From Bacteroidales bacterium (GTDB lineage: Bacteria > Bacteroidota > Bacteroidia > Bacteroidales > UBA12077): a stretch of 11,744 nt of DNA. Each line of letters starts with the position of its first letter. Position 1 is the stretch's first letter. Below the pieces are notes generated by a model, which had not been told where the DNA came from, searched no databases, and was given only the letters and a program-made list of their open reading frames with translations. This document shows positions 1 through 8,155 of this stretch, piece by piece. A program made the translations under genes and the position numbers. The DNA is taken from positions 1 to 11,744 of the forward strand of contig JASGMZ010000077.1 of the NCBI GenBank assembly GCA_030156305.1, read 5' to 3'.

Positions 1-878
1 ATATTTTCAATGTTTGCTTCGGAGTATTTGACAACATTTTTATTAGAACCAAAAAGTTTTAAAATTCTTTCGATATTTTCTGCATGCACCTCATGTGGAG
101 CAATGATTAGTTTGAATCGGGTTGGTTGTTGGTTGTAATAACTAATAATAATTTCTTCATCAGGTTTCCAGGTGCTGCCTGCAACCAATAGATCTGTATT
201 ATTTTTAAATTTCTCAATTAAAGGCAGGTTCTTTGACTGGCTGGCAATGGTAAATACTCTGTCGAACCGTGTATCGCCTGTAACGGTGACATTATTTAAG
301 TGAATTGAGTTTAGAAGATTTTTTGATTGCTGATTTTGAACAAAAAAATGAGTAAAATATCCAAGCATCTTGCGTGAGCTTTGATGGGCCGATTTGAAAA
401 AACGCTGCTCTTTTCTAAAAATTCCAGACACAAGGTATAATGGAATTTTACGCTTGTATATTTCTTTTAAGAAAAAATACCAGAATTCATATTTAATGAA
501 AAATATAATATCCGGTTTCACCAGATTTAAAAATCTTCTGGCATTTTTGGGGGTATCAAGCGGTAAATAAAAAATATAATCGGCATGTTCGTAATTTTTC
601 CGGATTTCAAAACCCGAAGGCGAATAAAAAGTGATTAAAATTTTATAATCTGTATGTTTTTCTTTAAAAGCTTCGATTAATGGGCGGCCTTGTTCAAATT
701 CCCCCAGCGATGCACAATGAAACCAGGCTATTTTACTTTCAGGTGTAACCTGCAATGCTATTTTTTTAAATAGCTGCTTTCTTCCCCTAATCCATAATTT
801 AGCTTTTCGATTAAATAACGAAGCAAAATAAACCAAAATATAAAATATCTTAATGCCTAAAAGGTATAATCCGGCCAT
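1..878 (-). CDS. kdtA: 3-deoxy-D-manno-octulosonic acid transferase, N-terminal part (runs off left edge)
   Basis: Transfers Kdo from CMP-Kdo to lipid A at the inner face of the cytoplasmic membrane, founding the LPS core. I translated 292 codons by hand from the ATG at 878; the rest lies outside the window (the family is about 410-430 aa). An N-terminal hydrophobic anchor (residues about 2-22) is followed by RGRK (31-34), as in E. coli WaaA. The HCASLGE motif puts the catalytic glutamate at E60, the same number as in the E. coli enzyme. Further family blocks are LPLDTP (105-110), KYEFW (129-133), TGDTRFDRV (200-208), AGSTWKPDEE (233-242) and APHEVH (260-265), which lead into the GT-B C-terminal domain. 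No Shine-Dalgarno sequence is present. A perfect TAnnTTTG element lies 15 bases before the start. The gene is divergent from the barrel gene at 1323. The family assignment is firm; the number of Kdo units added cannot be read from this part. Confidence 0.95.
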   Translation of the reverse strand, partial: MAGLYLLGIKIFYILVYFASLFNRKAKLWIRGRKQLFKKIALQVTPESKIAWFHCASLGEFEQGRPLIEAFKEKHTDYKILITFYSPSGFEIRKNYEHADYIFYLPLDTPKNARRFLNLVKPDIIFFIKYEFWYFFLKEIYKRKIPLYLVSGIFRKEQRFFKSAHQSSRKMLGYFTHFFVQNQQSKNLLNSIHLNNVTVTGDTRFDRVFTIASQSKNLPLIEKFKNNTDLLVAGSTWKPDEEIIISYYNQQPTRFKLIIAPHEVHAENIERILKLFGSNKNVVKYSEANIEN

Positions 879-892
879 GTAATTTTTTTTTA

Positions 893-900
893 CAAATTTA
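893..900 (-). promoter_or_regulatory. -7 promoter element candidate for kdtA
   Basis: Read on the minus strand, this is TAAATTTG, a perfect match to the Bacteroidota -7 consensus TAnnTTTG. It ends 14 bases before the kdtA ATG, so transcription would start only about 7 bases upstream of the start codon. I see no convincing TTG/TTTG -33 partner 19-21 bases upstream, so the call rests on one element in AT-rich DNA. Confidence 0.35.
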
Positions 901-1090
901 AGGGTCTATTTATTTTTTTTGTTGTTTTTATTAAATAATTCCCGGGTTTGTTTTAAATGATTGAAAATAAGATTTTTAATGATGTTTTAAACTTTTTGTA
1001 CCGCTGTAACTAAGATTTATATTGATTTTTTGTGAGTATAAATTTTATTTAAAATATTTGTTTTATTGATTTTTTTTATATTTTAGCCTT

Positions 1091-1164
1091 CAAACAAGGA
1101 TTTCTTGATACCCTAACCCTAAAATTTAAACCCAAAGGCCTTCTTTTTTAAGAAGGCCTTTTTT
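1091..1164 (+). ncRNA. Candidate small RNA ending in an intrinsic terminator
   Basis: A strong plus-oriented terminator (1134-1164) stands between two divergent genes, with no plus-strand gene upstream of it. The simplest explanation is a short independent transcript. A possible promoter is TATATTTT at 1077-1084 (7 of 8 to TAnnTTTG) with TTTG at 1057-1060; the 16-base spacing is shorter than usual. This would start RNA near 1091 and give about 74 nt. The 5' half has only a weak CAAG/CTTG hairpin, and no ATG-started reading frame is present. I do not recognise a known RNA family. The start is a guess; the 3' end is well supported. Confidence 0.35.
1134..1164 (+). terminator. Intrinsic terminator, rightward
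   Basis: AAAGGCCTTCTT (1134-1145) pairs perfectly with AAGAAGGCCTTT (1150-1161) around a TTTT loop, and the stem runs into a T tract (1159-1164). On the opposite strand the stem is followed by TTTGGG, so the functional direction is plus. It does not end either neighbouring gene. Confidence 0.85.
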
Positions 1165-1274
1165 AATTTGATTCCATTCAACATTTTTATTTTTTTTCCG
1201 TTCTTTAAATTGATGTATTAATTCATCATTTATCAAAGAAATCATAATAATGATCCTTGGTTAATAATAATTTC

Positions 1275-1306
1275 TTGTTAAGCTTAAATGCTTATCTTTA
1301 ATTTTG
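1275..1306 (+). promoter_or_regulatory. Promoter of the barrel gene (-33/-7 type)
   Basis: TAATTTTG at 1299-1306 is a perfect TAnnTTTG element, and TTG at 1275-1277 lies 21 bases upstream of it, a spacing usual for the Bacteroidota primary sigma factor. Transcription would begin near 1313, about 10 bases before the TTG start codon at 1323, giving an almost leaderless mRNA. Confidence 0.55.
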
Positions 1307-1322
1307 TTTAAAAATCTGAGCA

Positions 1323-4300
1323 TTGAGACTACACTGTTTGCTAATATTATTGGTTGTATTATCGTTGAGCTCTAATGCTCAGAATTTAAGTAATTTACGG
1401 CAGAAAGTTTTTGTTATTCAGTCAGATAGTATTCAGGTTGATAGTTTAAGTGTTGTTCCCGGTTCAGAAATTCTCACCTACAAAAATCAGGTTATTCCCA
1501 ACACGTTATACCACTTCGATTATGCAAAATCATTGTTAATTTTAGATTCTAAATTCAACGATGAGATTAAACAAATTACTATCTTGTACAGGGTATTTCC
1601 GTTAGATTTTTCGGCAACGTGGGAACATCGAAAAAAGCGTGATGTAATTATTGCAGGGCCGGTTATGGCGAAGCCACAAAATGATTTTTATCCTCAGGAT
1701 CAAAATTTTTTTACCGATAACCAGTTAGATAAGCGAGGCAGTATTTCACGCGGTATTACTATTGGCAATAGTCAGGATGCAGTTATCGATTCCAGGTTGA
1801 ATTTACAGCTTGCCGGTAAAATAGGAGAAAACATGAATTTGTTGGCCGCAATCTCTGATGAAAATATTCCGGTACAACCCGAAGGGAGCTCGCAACAAAT
1901 TCAGGATTTTGATAAAGTGTTTATTCAATTATACAATGAGAAGTTTAAGCTTATTGCCGGCGATTTTGAAATATCCAAACCTATTGGATATTATATGAAT
2001 GTGAATAAGAAAGTGCAAGGTGGATTATTGGATGTGAAATTGAACCGTAAAAATAACCATGCTAATGTATTGCAAACAACAATAAGCGGAGCCGTTTCAA
2101 AAGGGAAACTTTGCCGAAAAACTTTTCAGGGACAGGAGGGGAATCAGGGCCCTTATAAGCTTACAGGTTGCGAAAATGAATTATATATTATTATTCTGGC
2201 TGGTACCGAAAAAGTTTATATCGATGGCAAATTATTAACCCGGGGCAAAGAAAATGATTATACGATTGATTACAATACCGGGGAAATTACATTTACCACC
2301 AACCGGCCGATAACCAAAAACTCCCGAATTGCAGTGGAGTTTGAGTATTCTGAAAAAAGCTATACCCGGTTTATGGTTTTTAGTAATAATACCTATCAAA
2401 CCCAAAAGAGTAAATTCTGGCTTAACATTTATTCGGAGCAAGACAGTAAAAATCAACCTTTGAATCAGGATTTAACGCAAGAACAAAAACAAATTTTAGC
2501 GCAATCGGGCGATAGCATTCAAAATGCTTTTATTCCAAATGTTGATACTGTAGATTTTCGGAATGATTATGTATTATACGAAAAAACAGATACATTGGTA
2601 GATGGCGTAGAGTATGAAATCTATCAATATTCAACCGACCCTGAAAGGGCTATTTATCAGGTAGGTTTTAGTTTTACCGGAGAACAACAAGGGAATTATA
2701 TCCCTGTGAAAAGTGGTGCCAATGGGAAAGTGTTTGCCTGGGTAGCTCCTGTAGAGGGTATCCCGCAAGGGAATTATGAACCTGTACGATTGTTGATATC
2801 TCCCAAAAAACAGCAAATGATTAATATGGGTGGAGATTACCGAATCAATAGCACCACCTCCTCATTTTTTGAAATGGCCATTAGTAATTATGATTTGAAT
2901 ACTTTTTCGGACAAAGACAATGCAGATAATACCGGATATGCTTTGAAGTTTGGCCTGGAAAAATCATTGTTAAATGGTGATACTTTAAAGAATCGATTAA
3001 TGGCTGAAATAAATTATCAATTAATCAATAAAAATTTTACGGAGATTGAGCGGTTTCGTCCAGTGGAATTTGAAAGAGACTGGAATATTGAAACCCCCTT
3101 TTTAAATGATGAACATTATGCTGATTTAAAGCTCAATTACCGGCATAAAAAAAATATTACCGGACAATATCAAATTGCCTTATTAAATGGGAAAGATGAA
3201 TATGAGGGGTTACGCAATGGGTTGAATACTTCCATCCAAAAATCAGGATATCAGTTACAATTCAACGCTAGTTTGCTAAATACAGCAACAGATAATAAAG
3301 AAACACAGTTTATTCGTTATATAACCGATATTTCAAAATCATTTCGTAGCGTAAAAATTGGCTTTGAAAACGAGTTGGAGCATAATGAGTGGACAAATAT
3401 TGAAAACGACAGCTTATTAAATAACAGTTTTAACTTTTCGTCGTACCGATTTTATATTCAAAATTCTGACTCTACGGTTAATCAGTTTAATGTAGGCTAT
3501 TTGTTAAGAAACGATTTATTGCCTAAAGATAATAAACTGAGTAAAGCAACACAATCGGAAGATTTTCAGTTAGGATTTGGATTGCTTAAAAATCCGGCAA
3601 GCATTTTAAAAACAAAAATCAACTACCGGAAATTAAAAATTCTGGATTCTACCTTAACAGATAATTCCGAAGAAAATACAATTACAGGAAGAGTGAGTTA
3701 TAACTTTCGTTTATTTAAAGGAGCTGTTACCTCATCGTTGTTTTACGAAGCAGGTTCGGGATTAGAGCCCAAAAGAGAATTTTCGTACTTAAAAGTTGCC
3801 ACAGGACAGGGAACATACACCTGGGCCGATTATAATAATAATTCGGTTGCAGAACAAGATGAATTTGAGATTGCGAAATTTCAAGATGAGGCCAACTATA
3901 TTCGGGTTTATTCGCCCGGTAATGAGTATATTAAAACATATCAAAATGAATATAGCCAGGTTTTAAATATGAGGCCTGAAGTTATTTGGAAAGATAAAAA
4001 AGGGCTGCGTAAAATATTATCTAAATTTTCGAATAGCATGGCGGTACTGATAAACCAAAAATCTACCAATACCGATTTAAGCCAAAGTTTAAATCCTTTT
4101 GACTTTTATGATAATGATTCATCCCTGGTGCATTTAAACCAGAACTTTAGAAATACGCTTTCTTTCAACCCGACAAACTACAAATTTGGAATAGACTATA
4201 TTTACCAACAAAATCATAACAAGAATTTACTCACCAACGGGTTTGATGAGCGTAAGAGATATCAAAACGGAGTTAGGATGCGTTGGAATTTCATTTCAGA

Positions 4301-4775
4301 TTTTACTTTACAAAATGATTTTGATATAGGAACAAAAGAATATCTTTCGGAGTTTTTTAGTGCCAAAAATTATTATTTGAATATCGTGAACAATGAATTA
4401 AAAATTCAGTATCAACCTGGTTTTCAAACTAAAATTGAGATTAATTACCGTTATAGCGGGAAAGAGAATAAACAAGCTACAGAAAAAAGTTTATCGCATT
4501 CGGTGGGAGCAGAAATCAATTATACATTTACTCAAAAAGGAAATATATTGGTGCAGAGTAAATATATTAATATTGATTATAATGCAAATAGTAATACATC
4601 GTTGGCTTACGAAATGCTCGACGGCCTAAAACCCGGAAATAATGCTACATGGAATGTAACCATTCAGCGGAAACTTGCCGGATATCTGGAATTAAATTTA
4701 ATGTATACCGGCCGTATATCTGAAAAGATAGATGCAATACATACCGGAAGTATTCAGTTAAGAGCGTTTTTTTAA
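1323..4775 (+). CDS. Large exported protein, probable outer-membrane beta-barrel, function unknown
   Basis: The product is 1150 aa. A signal peptide (residues 1 to about 20, ending SSNAQ) indicates Sec export. The TTG at 1323 is the start: an in-frame TGA lies at 1317 and no ATG precedes the signal peptide. Visible blocks are ILYRVFPLDF (87-96), RGSISRGITIGN (138-149), a conserved-looking stretch DENIPVQPEG through FDKVFIQL (179-203), AGDFE (212-216), and a strand-turn-strand unit beginning YIDGKLLTRG (299-308). The second half alternates polar and hydrophobic residues like barrel strands. Within it an EF-hand-like loop has D836, N838, N840, V842 and E847 at positions 1, 3, 5, 7 and 12. The C-terminus, QLRAFF, ends in aromatic residues like a BAM recognition signal. 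From memory, similar large hypothetical proteins occur in Bacteroidota and Ignavibacteria; I know no assigned role. It might relate to the neighbouring T9SS genes, but that is only context. Confidence 0.75.
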   Translation: MRLHCLLILLVVLSLSSNAQNLSNLRQKVFVIQSDSIQVDSLSVVPGSEILTYKNQVIPNTLYHFDYAKSLLILDSKFNDEIKQITILYRVFPLDFSATWEHRKKRDVIIAGPVMAKPQNDFYPQDQNFFTDNQLDKRGSISRGITIGNSQDAVIDSRLNLQLAGKIGENMNLLAAISDENIPVQPEGSSQQIQDFDKVFIQLYNEKFKLIAGDFEISKPIGYYMNVNKKVQGGLLDVKLNRKNNHANVLQTTISGAVSKGKLCRKTFQGQEGNQGPYKLTGCENELYIIILAGTEKVYIDGKLLTRGKENDYTIDYNTGEITFTTNRPITKNSRIAVEFEYSEKSYTRFMVFSNNTYQTQKSKFWLNIYSEQDSKNQPLNQDLTQEQKQILAQSGDSIQNAFIPNVDTVDFRNDYVLYEKTDTLVDGVEYEIYQYSTDPERAIYQVGFSFTGEQQGNYIPVKSGANGKVFAWVAPVEGIPQGNYEPVRLLISPKKQQMINMGGDYRINSTTSSFFEMAISNYDLNTFSDKDNADNTGYALKFGLEKSLLNGDTLKNRLMAEINYQLINKNFTEIERFRPVEFERDWNIETPFLNDEHYADLKLNYRHKKNITGQYQIALLNGKDEYEGLRNGLNTSIQKSGYQLQFNASLLNTATDNKETQFIRYITDISKSFRSVKIGFENELEHNEWTNIENDSLLNNSFNFSSYRFYIQNSDSTVNQFNVGYLLRNDLLPKDNKLSKATQSEDFQLGFGLLKNPASILKTKINYRKLKILDSTLTDNSEENTITGRVSYNFRLFKGAVTSSLFYEAGSGLEPKREFSYLKVATGQGTYTWADYNNNSVAEQDEFEIAKFQDEANYIRVYSPGNEYIKTYQNEYSQVLNMRPEVIWKDKKGLRKILSKFSNSMAVLINQKSTNTDLSQSLNPFDFYDNDSSLVHLNQNFRNTLSFNPTNYKFGIDYIYQQNHNKNLLTNGFDERKRYQNGVRMRWNFISDFTLQNDFDIGTKEYLSEFFSAKNYYLNIVNNELKIQYQPGFQTKIEINYRYSGKENKQATEKSLSHSVGAEINYTFTQKGNILVQSKYINIDYNANSNTSLAYEMLDGLKPGNNATWNVTIQRKLAGYLELNLMYTGRISEKIDAIHTGSIQLRAFF

Positions 4776-5992
4776 AATGCAGCCATTAATAAATCAATAT
4801 CTTTGGATGGTATTCCATAATAATTGCCAATACGCGAACTGGTTAATATGCCGTTATAAACATAAACGCCATGTCTTAATCCCATATCATCTTTCAATTT
4901 TTTCTTAATACCACCGGCTTCGGCAATACTAAGTAGTAATGGATTAAAAACATTGCTTAAAGCAATAGATGCCGTTCTTGCTACACGCGAAGCGATATTT
5001 GGGACACAATAATGAATAACACCGTGTTTTGTATAAACGGGATTGGAATGAATCATACATTCTGATGTTTCAAAGCATCCTCCCTGGTCGATACTTAAAT
5101 CAATAATGATAGCTCCTTTTTTCATATTTTTCACCATTTGCTCACTAACGAGATGTTGTGGCCCACTTTCGCCAAAATGGACGGCTCCAATAACCACATC
5201 GGCAGATTTTAAATGGTTTTCAATAACTTTAGGATGAAATACCGAAGTAAATAAACGTTGAGAAAGATTGGTTTGTAATCGTTTTAATTTGGTAATAGAT
5301 TGGTCGAAAATTTTAATAAATGCACCGAGTCCAAGAGCGGCTCTGGCGGCATATTCGGCAGCCGTTCCTGCACCAATAATCAGTACCTCCGTAGATGTTA
5401 TGCCGGTAACTCCACCAAGCAGTACTCCTTTGCCTTCGTGAGCATTACTTAAATATTCAGCGGCAATTAATATGGATGTAGTTCCTGCAATTTCACTCAT
5501 CGAGCGTACAACGGGATAACAATTGTCTTTATCTTTTAATCCTTCGAATGAAATAGCCGTAACTTTTTTTTGCATTAATTTACGAATATACTCTTCGGAT
5601 TGGGATAAAAAATGAAGCGAGGAGAAGAGAACCTGATTGGTTTTAAAAAGTTCTAATTCTTCAATAGTGGGTGGTGCTATTTTTAAAATGATGTCACATT
5701 GGTAAACATCCGATTTTTTATTCACTATTTGGCCTCCACATTCACTGTAGTCATTGTCGGTGTAATTGGCAGCAGCACCCGCATCTTTTTCAATAATTAC
5801 TTCGTGCCCATTGTTTACTAAAAGTTCAACTGCTTCGGGAGTTAATCCAACTCTATTTTCGTATTTTTTATTTTCTTTGGGGATGCCAATAACTAGTTTT
5901 TCTGTTCTTTTACCAATTTCAAGCATCTCTTCTTGTGGAAGAAAACTGGTACTTCCAAAAGAATATTTTTTTTCTTCTTTTTTATCCGACAT
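4772..5992 (-). CDS. ald: Alanine dehydrogenase
   Basis: Catalyses reversible NAD-dependent conversion of L-alanine to pyruvate plus ammonia in the cytoplasm. The 406 aa exceed the usual ~370 by an N-terminal extension of about 30 residues before the family start KLVIGIPKE. Expected catalytic and binding residues are present: R47 in the ENRVGLTP block, K104 (ILKIAPP), H127 (SSLHFLS) and D302 (SIDQGGCFETS). The Rossmann loop reads GAGTAA (207-212), with alanine where the third glycine of GxGxxG often stands. D230 at the end of the next strand fits NAD rather than NADP. It is the last gene of the minus-strand run, 99 bp after tsaE. Its TAA shares bases with the stop codon of the convergent barrel gene. 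ATG start; no Shine-Dalgarno sequence. Other members of the Ald/transhydrogenase superfamily are less likely given the intact DQGGCFETS block. Confidence 0.9.
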   Translation of the reverse strand: MSDKKEEKKYSFGSTSFLPQEEMLEIGKRTEKLVIGIPKENKKYENRVGLTPEAVELLVNNGHEVIIEKDAGAAANYTDNDYSECGGQIVNKKSDVYQCDIILKIAPPTIEELELFKTNQVLFSSLHFLSQSEEYIRKLMQKKVTAISFEGLKDKDNCYPVVRSMSEIAGTTSILIAAEYLSNAHEGKGVLLGGVTGITSTEVLIIGAGTAAEYAARAALGLGAFIKIFDQSITKLKRLQTNLSQRLFTSVFHPKVIENHLKSADVVIGAVHFGESGPQHLVSEQMVKNMKKGAIIIDLSIDQGGCFETSECMIHSNPVYTKHGVIHYCVPNIASRVARTASIALSNVFNPLLLSIAEAGGIKKKLKDDMGLRHGVYVYNGILTSSRIGNYYGIPSKDIDLLMAAF

Positions 5993-6019
5993 AGTGTTCG
6001 TAAAATATAATTAAATGAA

Positions 6020-6050
6020 GAAGCCCAAAATAATATTTTTTTGGGGCTTT
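6020..6050. terminator. Hairpin between tsaE and ald, possible weak terminator or attenuator
   Basis: AAGCCC (6021-6026) pairs with GGGCTT (6044-6049). The stem continues as AAAA/TTTT (6027-6030 with 6039-6042) past a single bulged G at 6043. Neither strand has a long U tract after the stem, so termination would be weak. It sits in the 99-bp gap on the leader side of ald and may partly uncouple ald from the genes upstream. Confidence 0.35.
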
Positions 6051-6091
6051 ATCAAATATTTTTGAAAGGTAAATTTTTTAGATGTTTTTTT

Positions 6092-6508
6092 TTAGCGAAT
6101 ATTTATCGTTCGGCTTCCATCTTTATTTTCTATCATCTGAACAAAAACAACGTTTTCGGGCAAAATTTCAGCAACTTTATCAGGCCATTCTATAAAACAA
6201 TAATTTCCGGAATAAAAATAATCCTCATAACCAAAATCAAAAACCTCTTCAATTTTTTTTATTCTATAAAAATCAAAATGATAAATAATTTCTCCATTGC
6301 TGGTTTGATATTCATTTATTAATGCAAAAGTAGGGCTTGTTACAATTTCCACAACATCCAACTCGTTGCATAATGCTTTAATAAAAGTTGTTTTTCCAAC
6401 CCCCATAGGGCCAAAAAAAGCAAACACTTTCTTATTTTGCGTTAGCCGCAAAAATTTTTCAGCCACCACATTCAGGTCCGATAAAGATTTTAAAACTAAT
6501 GAATCCAT
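6092..6508 (-). CDS. tsaE: tRNA threonylcarbamoyladenosine biosynthesis ATPase TsaE
   Basis: P-loop ATPase that works with TsaB and TsaD (and the product of TsaC) to make t6A at position 37 of tRNAs reading ANN codons; cytoplasmic. At 138 aa it has the normal family length. The Walker A motif GPMGVGKTT is at residues 33-41. TSPTF (57-61), HFDFYR (77-82, with the Walker B-like acidic residue) and FIEWPD (105-110) are the standard TsaE (YjeE) signatures in order. The ATG at 6508 lies 24 bp after the porX stop, so co-transcription with porX is likely. No Shine-Dalgarno sequence. Nothing is missing from the protein. Confidence 0.95.
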   Translation of the reverse strand: MDSLVLKSLSDLNVVAEKFLRLTQNKKVFAFFGPMGVGKTTFIKALCNELDVVEIVTSPTFALINEYQTSNGEIIYHFDFYRIKKIEEVFDFGYEDYFYSGNYCFIEWPDKVAEILPENVVFVQMIENKDGSRTINIR

Positions 6509-6532
6509 ATATGCAAGGTAGTAAAAAATAAT

Positions 6533-8089
6533 TTAATTATTGGGAGACAATTTGACGAATGGAATAATCATCTCTTCCATGGAAACTCCTCCGTGCTGAA
6601 ATGTATTTTTATAGTAATTAACATAATAATTATAATTATTTGGATAAGCCAAAAAATCATTATTTAGCGCAAAAATATACGATGTGCTTAGGTGTGATTT
6701 AGGTAAATGAATGTTTTCAGGATTTTTTATTCCAAACACTTCTTTTGGATTGTAATTCAGGCTTTTCCCATTTTTATAACGCAAATTAGTTGAGGTGTTT
6801 TTATCGCCGATTACTTTTACCGGATTATTAACTCTAATGGTACCGTGGTCGGTGGTGATAAATATTTTCACTTTCTCTTTTTGTAATTCTTTGATTAAGG
6901 TAAATAAAGGCGAATGCTTAAACCACGACAGGGTTAAAGAACGGTAAGCGGGTTCGTCGTTTGCCAGTTCACGAATCATTTCAATTTCTGTACGGGCATG
7001 CGAAAGCATATCGATATAGTTGTAAACCAAAACATTAAGTTGATTATTAAGTAAGTCCTGAATATTTTCTACAATTTTTTCGCCTATTTTAAGATGATTT
7101 ACTTTTTCATAATTGTATTTGTATTTTTTCCCAAACCTCGCTAATTGTTTTTCGAGTAATTCTTTTTCTTTTAAATTTTTTCCGCCTTCCTCTTCATCAT
7201 TAAGCCATAATTTGGGGTATAACCGCTCAATTTCGGCAGGCATTAATCCTGCAAAAACAGCATTTCTCGCATATTGGGTGGCTGTGGGCAAAATACTACA
7301 ATATACTTCTTCGTTTTCAACGTTAAAATAATCGCTGATAAGTGGTTGTATCAATTTCCACTGGTCGTATCGGAAGTTATCTATGATTAAAACAAAAACT
7401 TTTTCTCCTTTATCAAGTACAGGGAAAATACGTTCTTTAAACAAGTTAGGAGAAAGGAGTGGTTTATCAACATCTTTTTTGGAAAACCACGATTCATAAT
7501 TCTTTTGGATAAATTTTCCAAACCCGTTGTTGGCTTCATTTTTTTGCATCTGCAATACTTCCTGCATTCCGGAATCCTTATTTTCTTCTAATTCAAGTTC
7601 CCAGTACGTAATTTTTTTATATAATTCTGCCCAATCGTCAAAGGATTTGGCTTCGGAAATTTTTATTCCGATTTTTCCAAAATCCGATTGATAAGACGAA
7701 AGCGCTTTTTCCGAAATCAGTCGTTTGGTATCAATATTTTTTTTAATACTTAATAAAATTTGCCTGGGATTTACTGGTTTTATTAAATAATCAGCAATTT
7801 TAGAGCCAATGGCTTCGTCCATTATATTTTCTTCTTCGCTTTTAGTAATCATAATAACCGGGATCTCGGGTTTCTCTGCTTTAATCATATTTAATGTTTG
7901 TAACCCACTTAATCCTGGCATGTTTTCATCGAGAAAGATGAGGTCAAAACTTTCTTTTTTTACTAATTCAATAGCATCATCGCCATTACTTGCTGTAACC
8001 ACATCAAATCCTTTTTCTTTAAGAAAAATAATATGTGGTTTTAACAAATCAATCTCATCATCGGTCCAAAGTATTTTTAACTGCTTCAT
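6533..8089 (-). CDS. porX: T9SS response regulator PorX (receiver plus PglZ domain)
   Basis: Two-domain regulator of the type IX secretion system, cytoplasmic. I chose the ATG at 8089 (518 aa) rather than the in-frame TTG at 8095, because it gives the usual start MKQLKILWTDDE. The receiver domain (about 1-120) has the acidic pair D10/D11, phospho-acceptor D54 (FLDENMPG), T82 and K104 (IKP). A helical linker leads to an alkaline-phosphatase-like PglZ domain (about 225-518). Its metal and catalytic residues are visible: D237 (IIDNFRYDQW), T269 (LPTATQYARN), D361 and H365 (IDMLSHAR), D414/H415 (TTDHG) and H499 (QHGGVSMEEM). In P. gingivalis PorX works with the kinase PorY and sigma factor SigP and contacts PorL; the PglZ domain there is a zinc-dependent phosphodiesterase. 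No helix-turn-helix is present. It lies 66 bp after porW and 24 bp before tsaE. Confidence 0.93.
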   Translation of the reverse strand: MKQLKILWTDDEIDLLKPHIIFLKEKGFDVVTASNGDDAIELVKKESFDLIFLDENMPGLSGLQTLNMIKAEKPEIPVIMITKSEEENIMDEAIGSKIADYLIKPVNPRQILLSIKKNIDTKRLISEKALSSYQSDFGKIGIKISEAKSFDDWAELYKKITYWELELEENKDSGMQEVLQMQKNEANNGFGKFIQKNYESWFSKKDVDKPLLSPNLFKERIFPVLDKGEKVFVLIIDNFRYDQWKLIQPLISDYFNVENEEVYCSILPTATQYARNAVFAGLMPAEIERLYPKLWLNDEEEGGKNLKEKELLEKQLARFGKKYKYNYEKVNHLKIGEKIVENIQDLLNNQLNVLVYNYIDMLSHARTEIEMIRELANDEPAYRSLTLSWFKHSPLFTLIKELQKEKVKIFITTDHGTIRVNNPVKVIGDKNTSTNLRYKNGKSLNYNPKEVFGIKNPENIHLPKSHLSTSYIFALNNDFLAYPNNYNYYVNYYKNTFQHGGVSMEEMIIPFVKLSPNN

Positions 8090-8106
8090 TTGCAAAAAAT
8101 ATTTTA

Positions 8107-8143
8107 TTGTAAATAAAATTACAAAAAATTATAATGATTATAA
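8107..8143. promoter_or_regulatory. Two adjacent AT-rich dyads in the porW-porX gap
   Basis: TTGTAA (8107-8112) and TTACAA (8119-8124) form a perfect 6-bp inverted repeat with a 6-base spacer. TTATAAT (8129-8135) and ATTATAA (8137-8143) form a perfect 7-bp repeat around a single G. Both lie in the 66 bp between the porW stop and the porX start. They could be an operator or a processing signal, but the DNA is so AT-rich that chance is a serious alternative. Confidence 0.25.
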
Positions 8144-8155
8144 AATGTGTTTTTC

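Larger units (their letters stand above)
879..1322. other. Divergent intergenic spacer between kdtA and the barrel gene
   Basis: This 444-bp spacer separates two divergent genes. I found no plausible coding region in it. It holds a kdtA -7 candidate at the left end, a possible short noncoding transcription unit in the middle (about 1091-1164) closed by a strong rightward terminator, and a promoter for the barrel gene at the right end. The remainder is AT-rich DNA without visible repeats. Confidence 0.8.

Noticed and set aside
1110..1130. CCCTAACCCTAAAA, resembling telomere-type repeats
   Set aside because: Only two imperfect units are present, in an ordinary chromosomal spacer.
6533..8095. 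Start of porX at the TTG at 8095
   Set aside because: The ATG two codons downstream at 8089 gives the normal PorX N-terminus, and the TTG adds only two residues.
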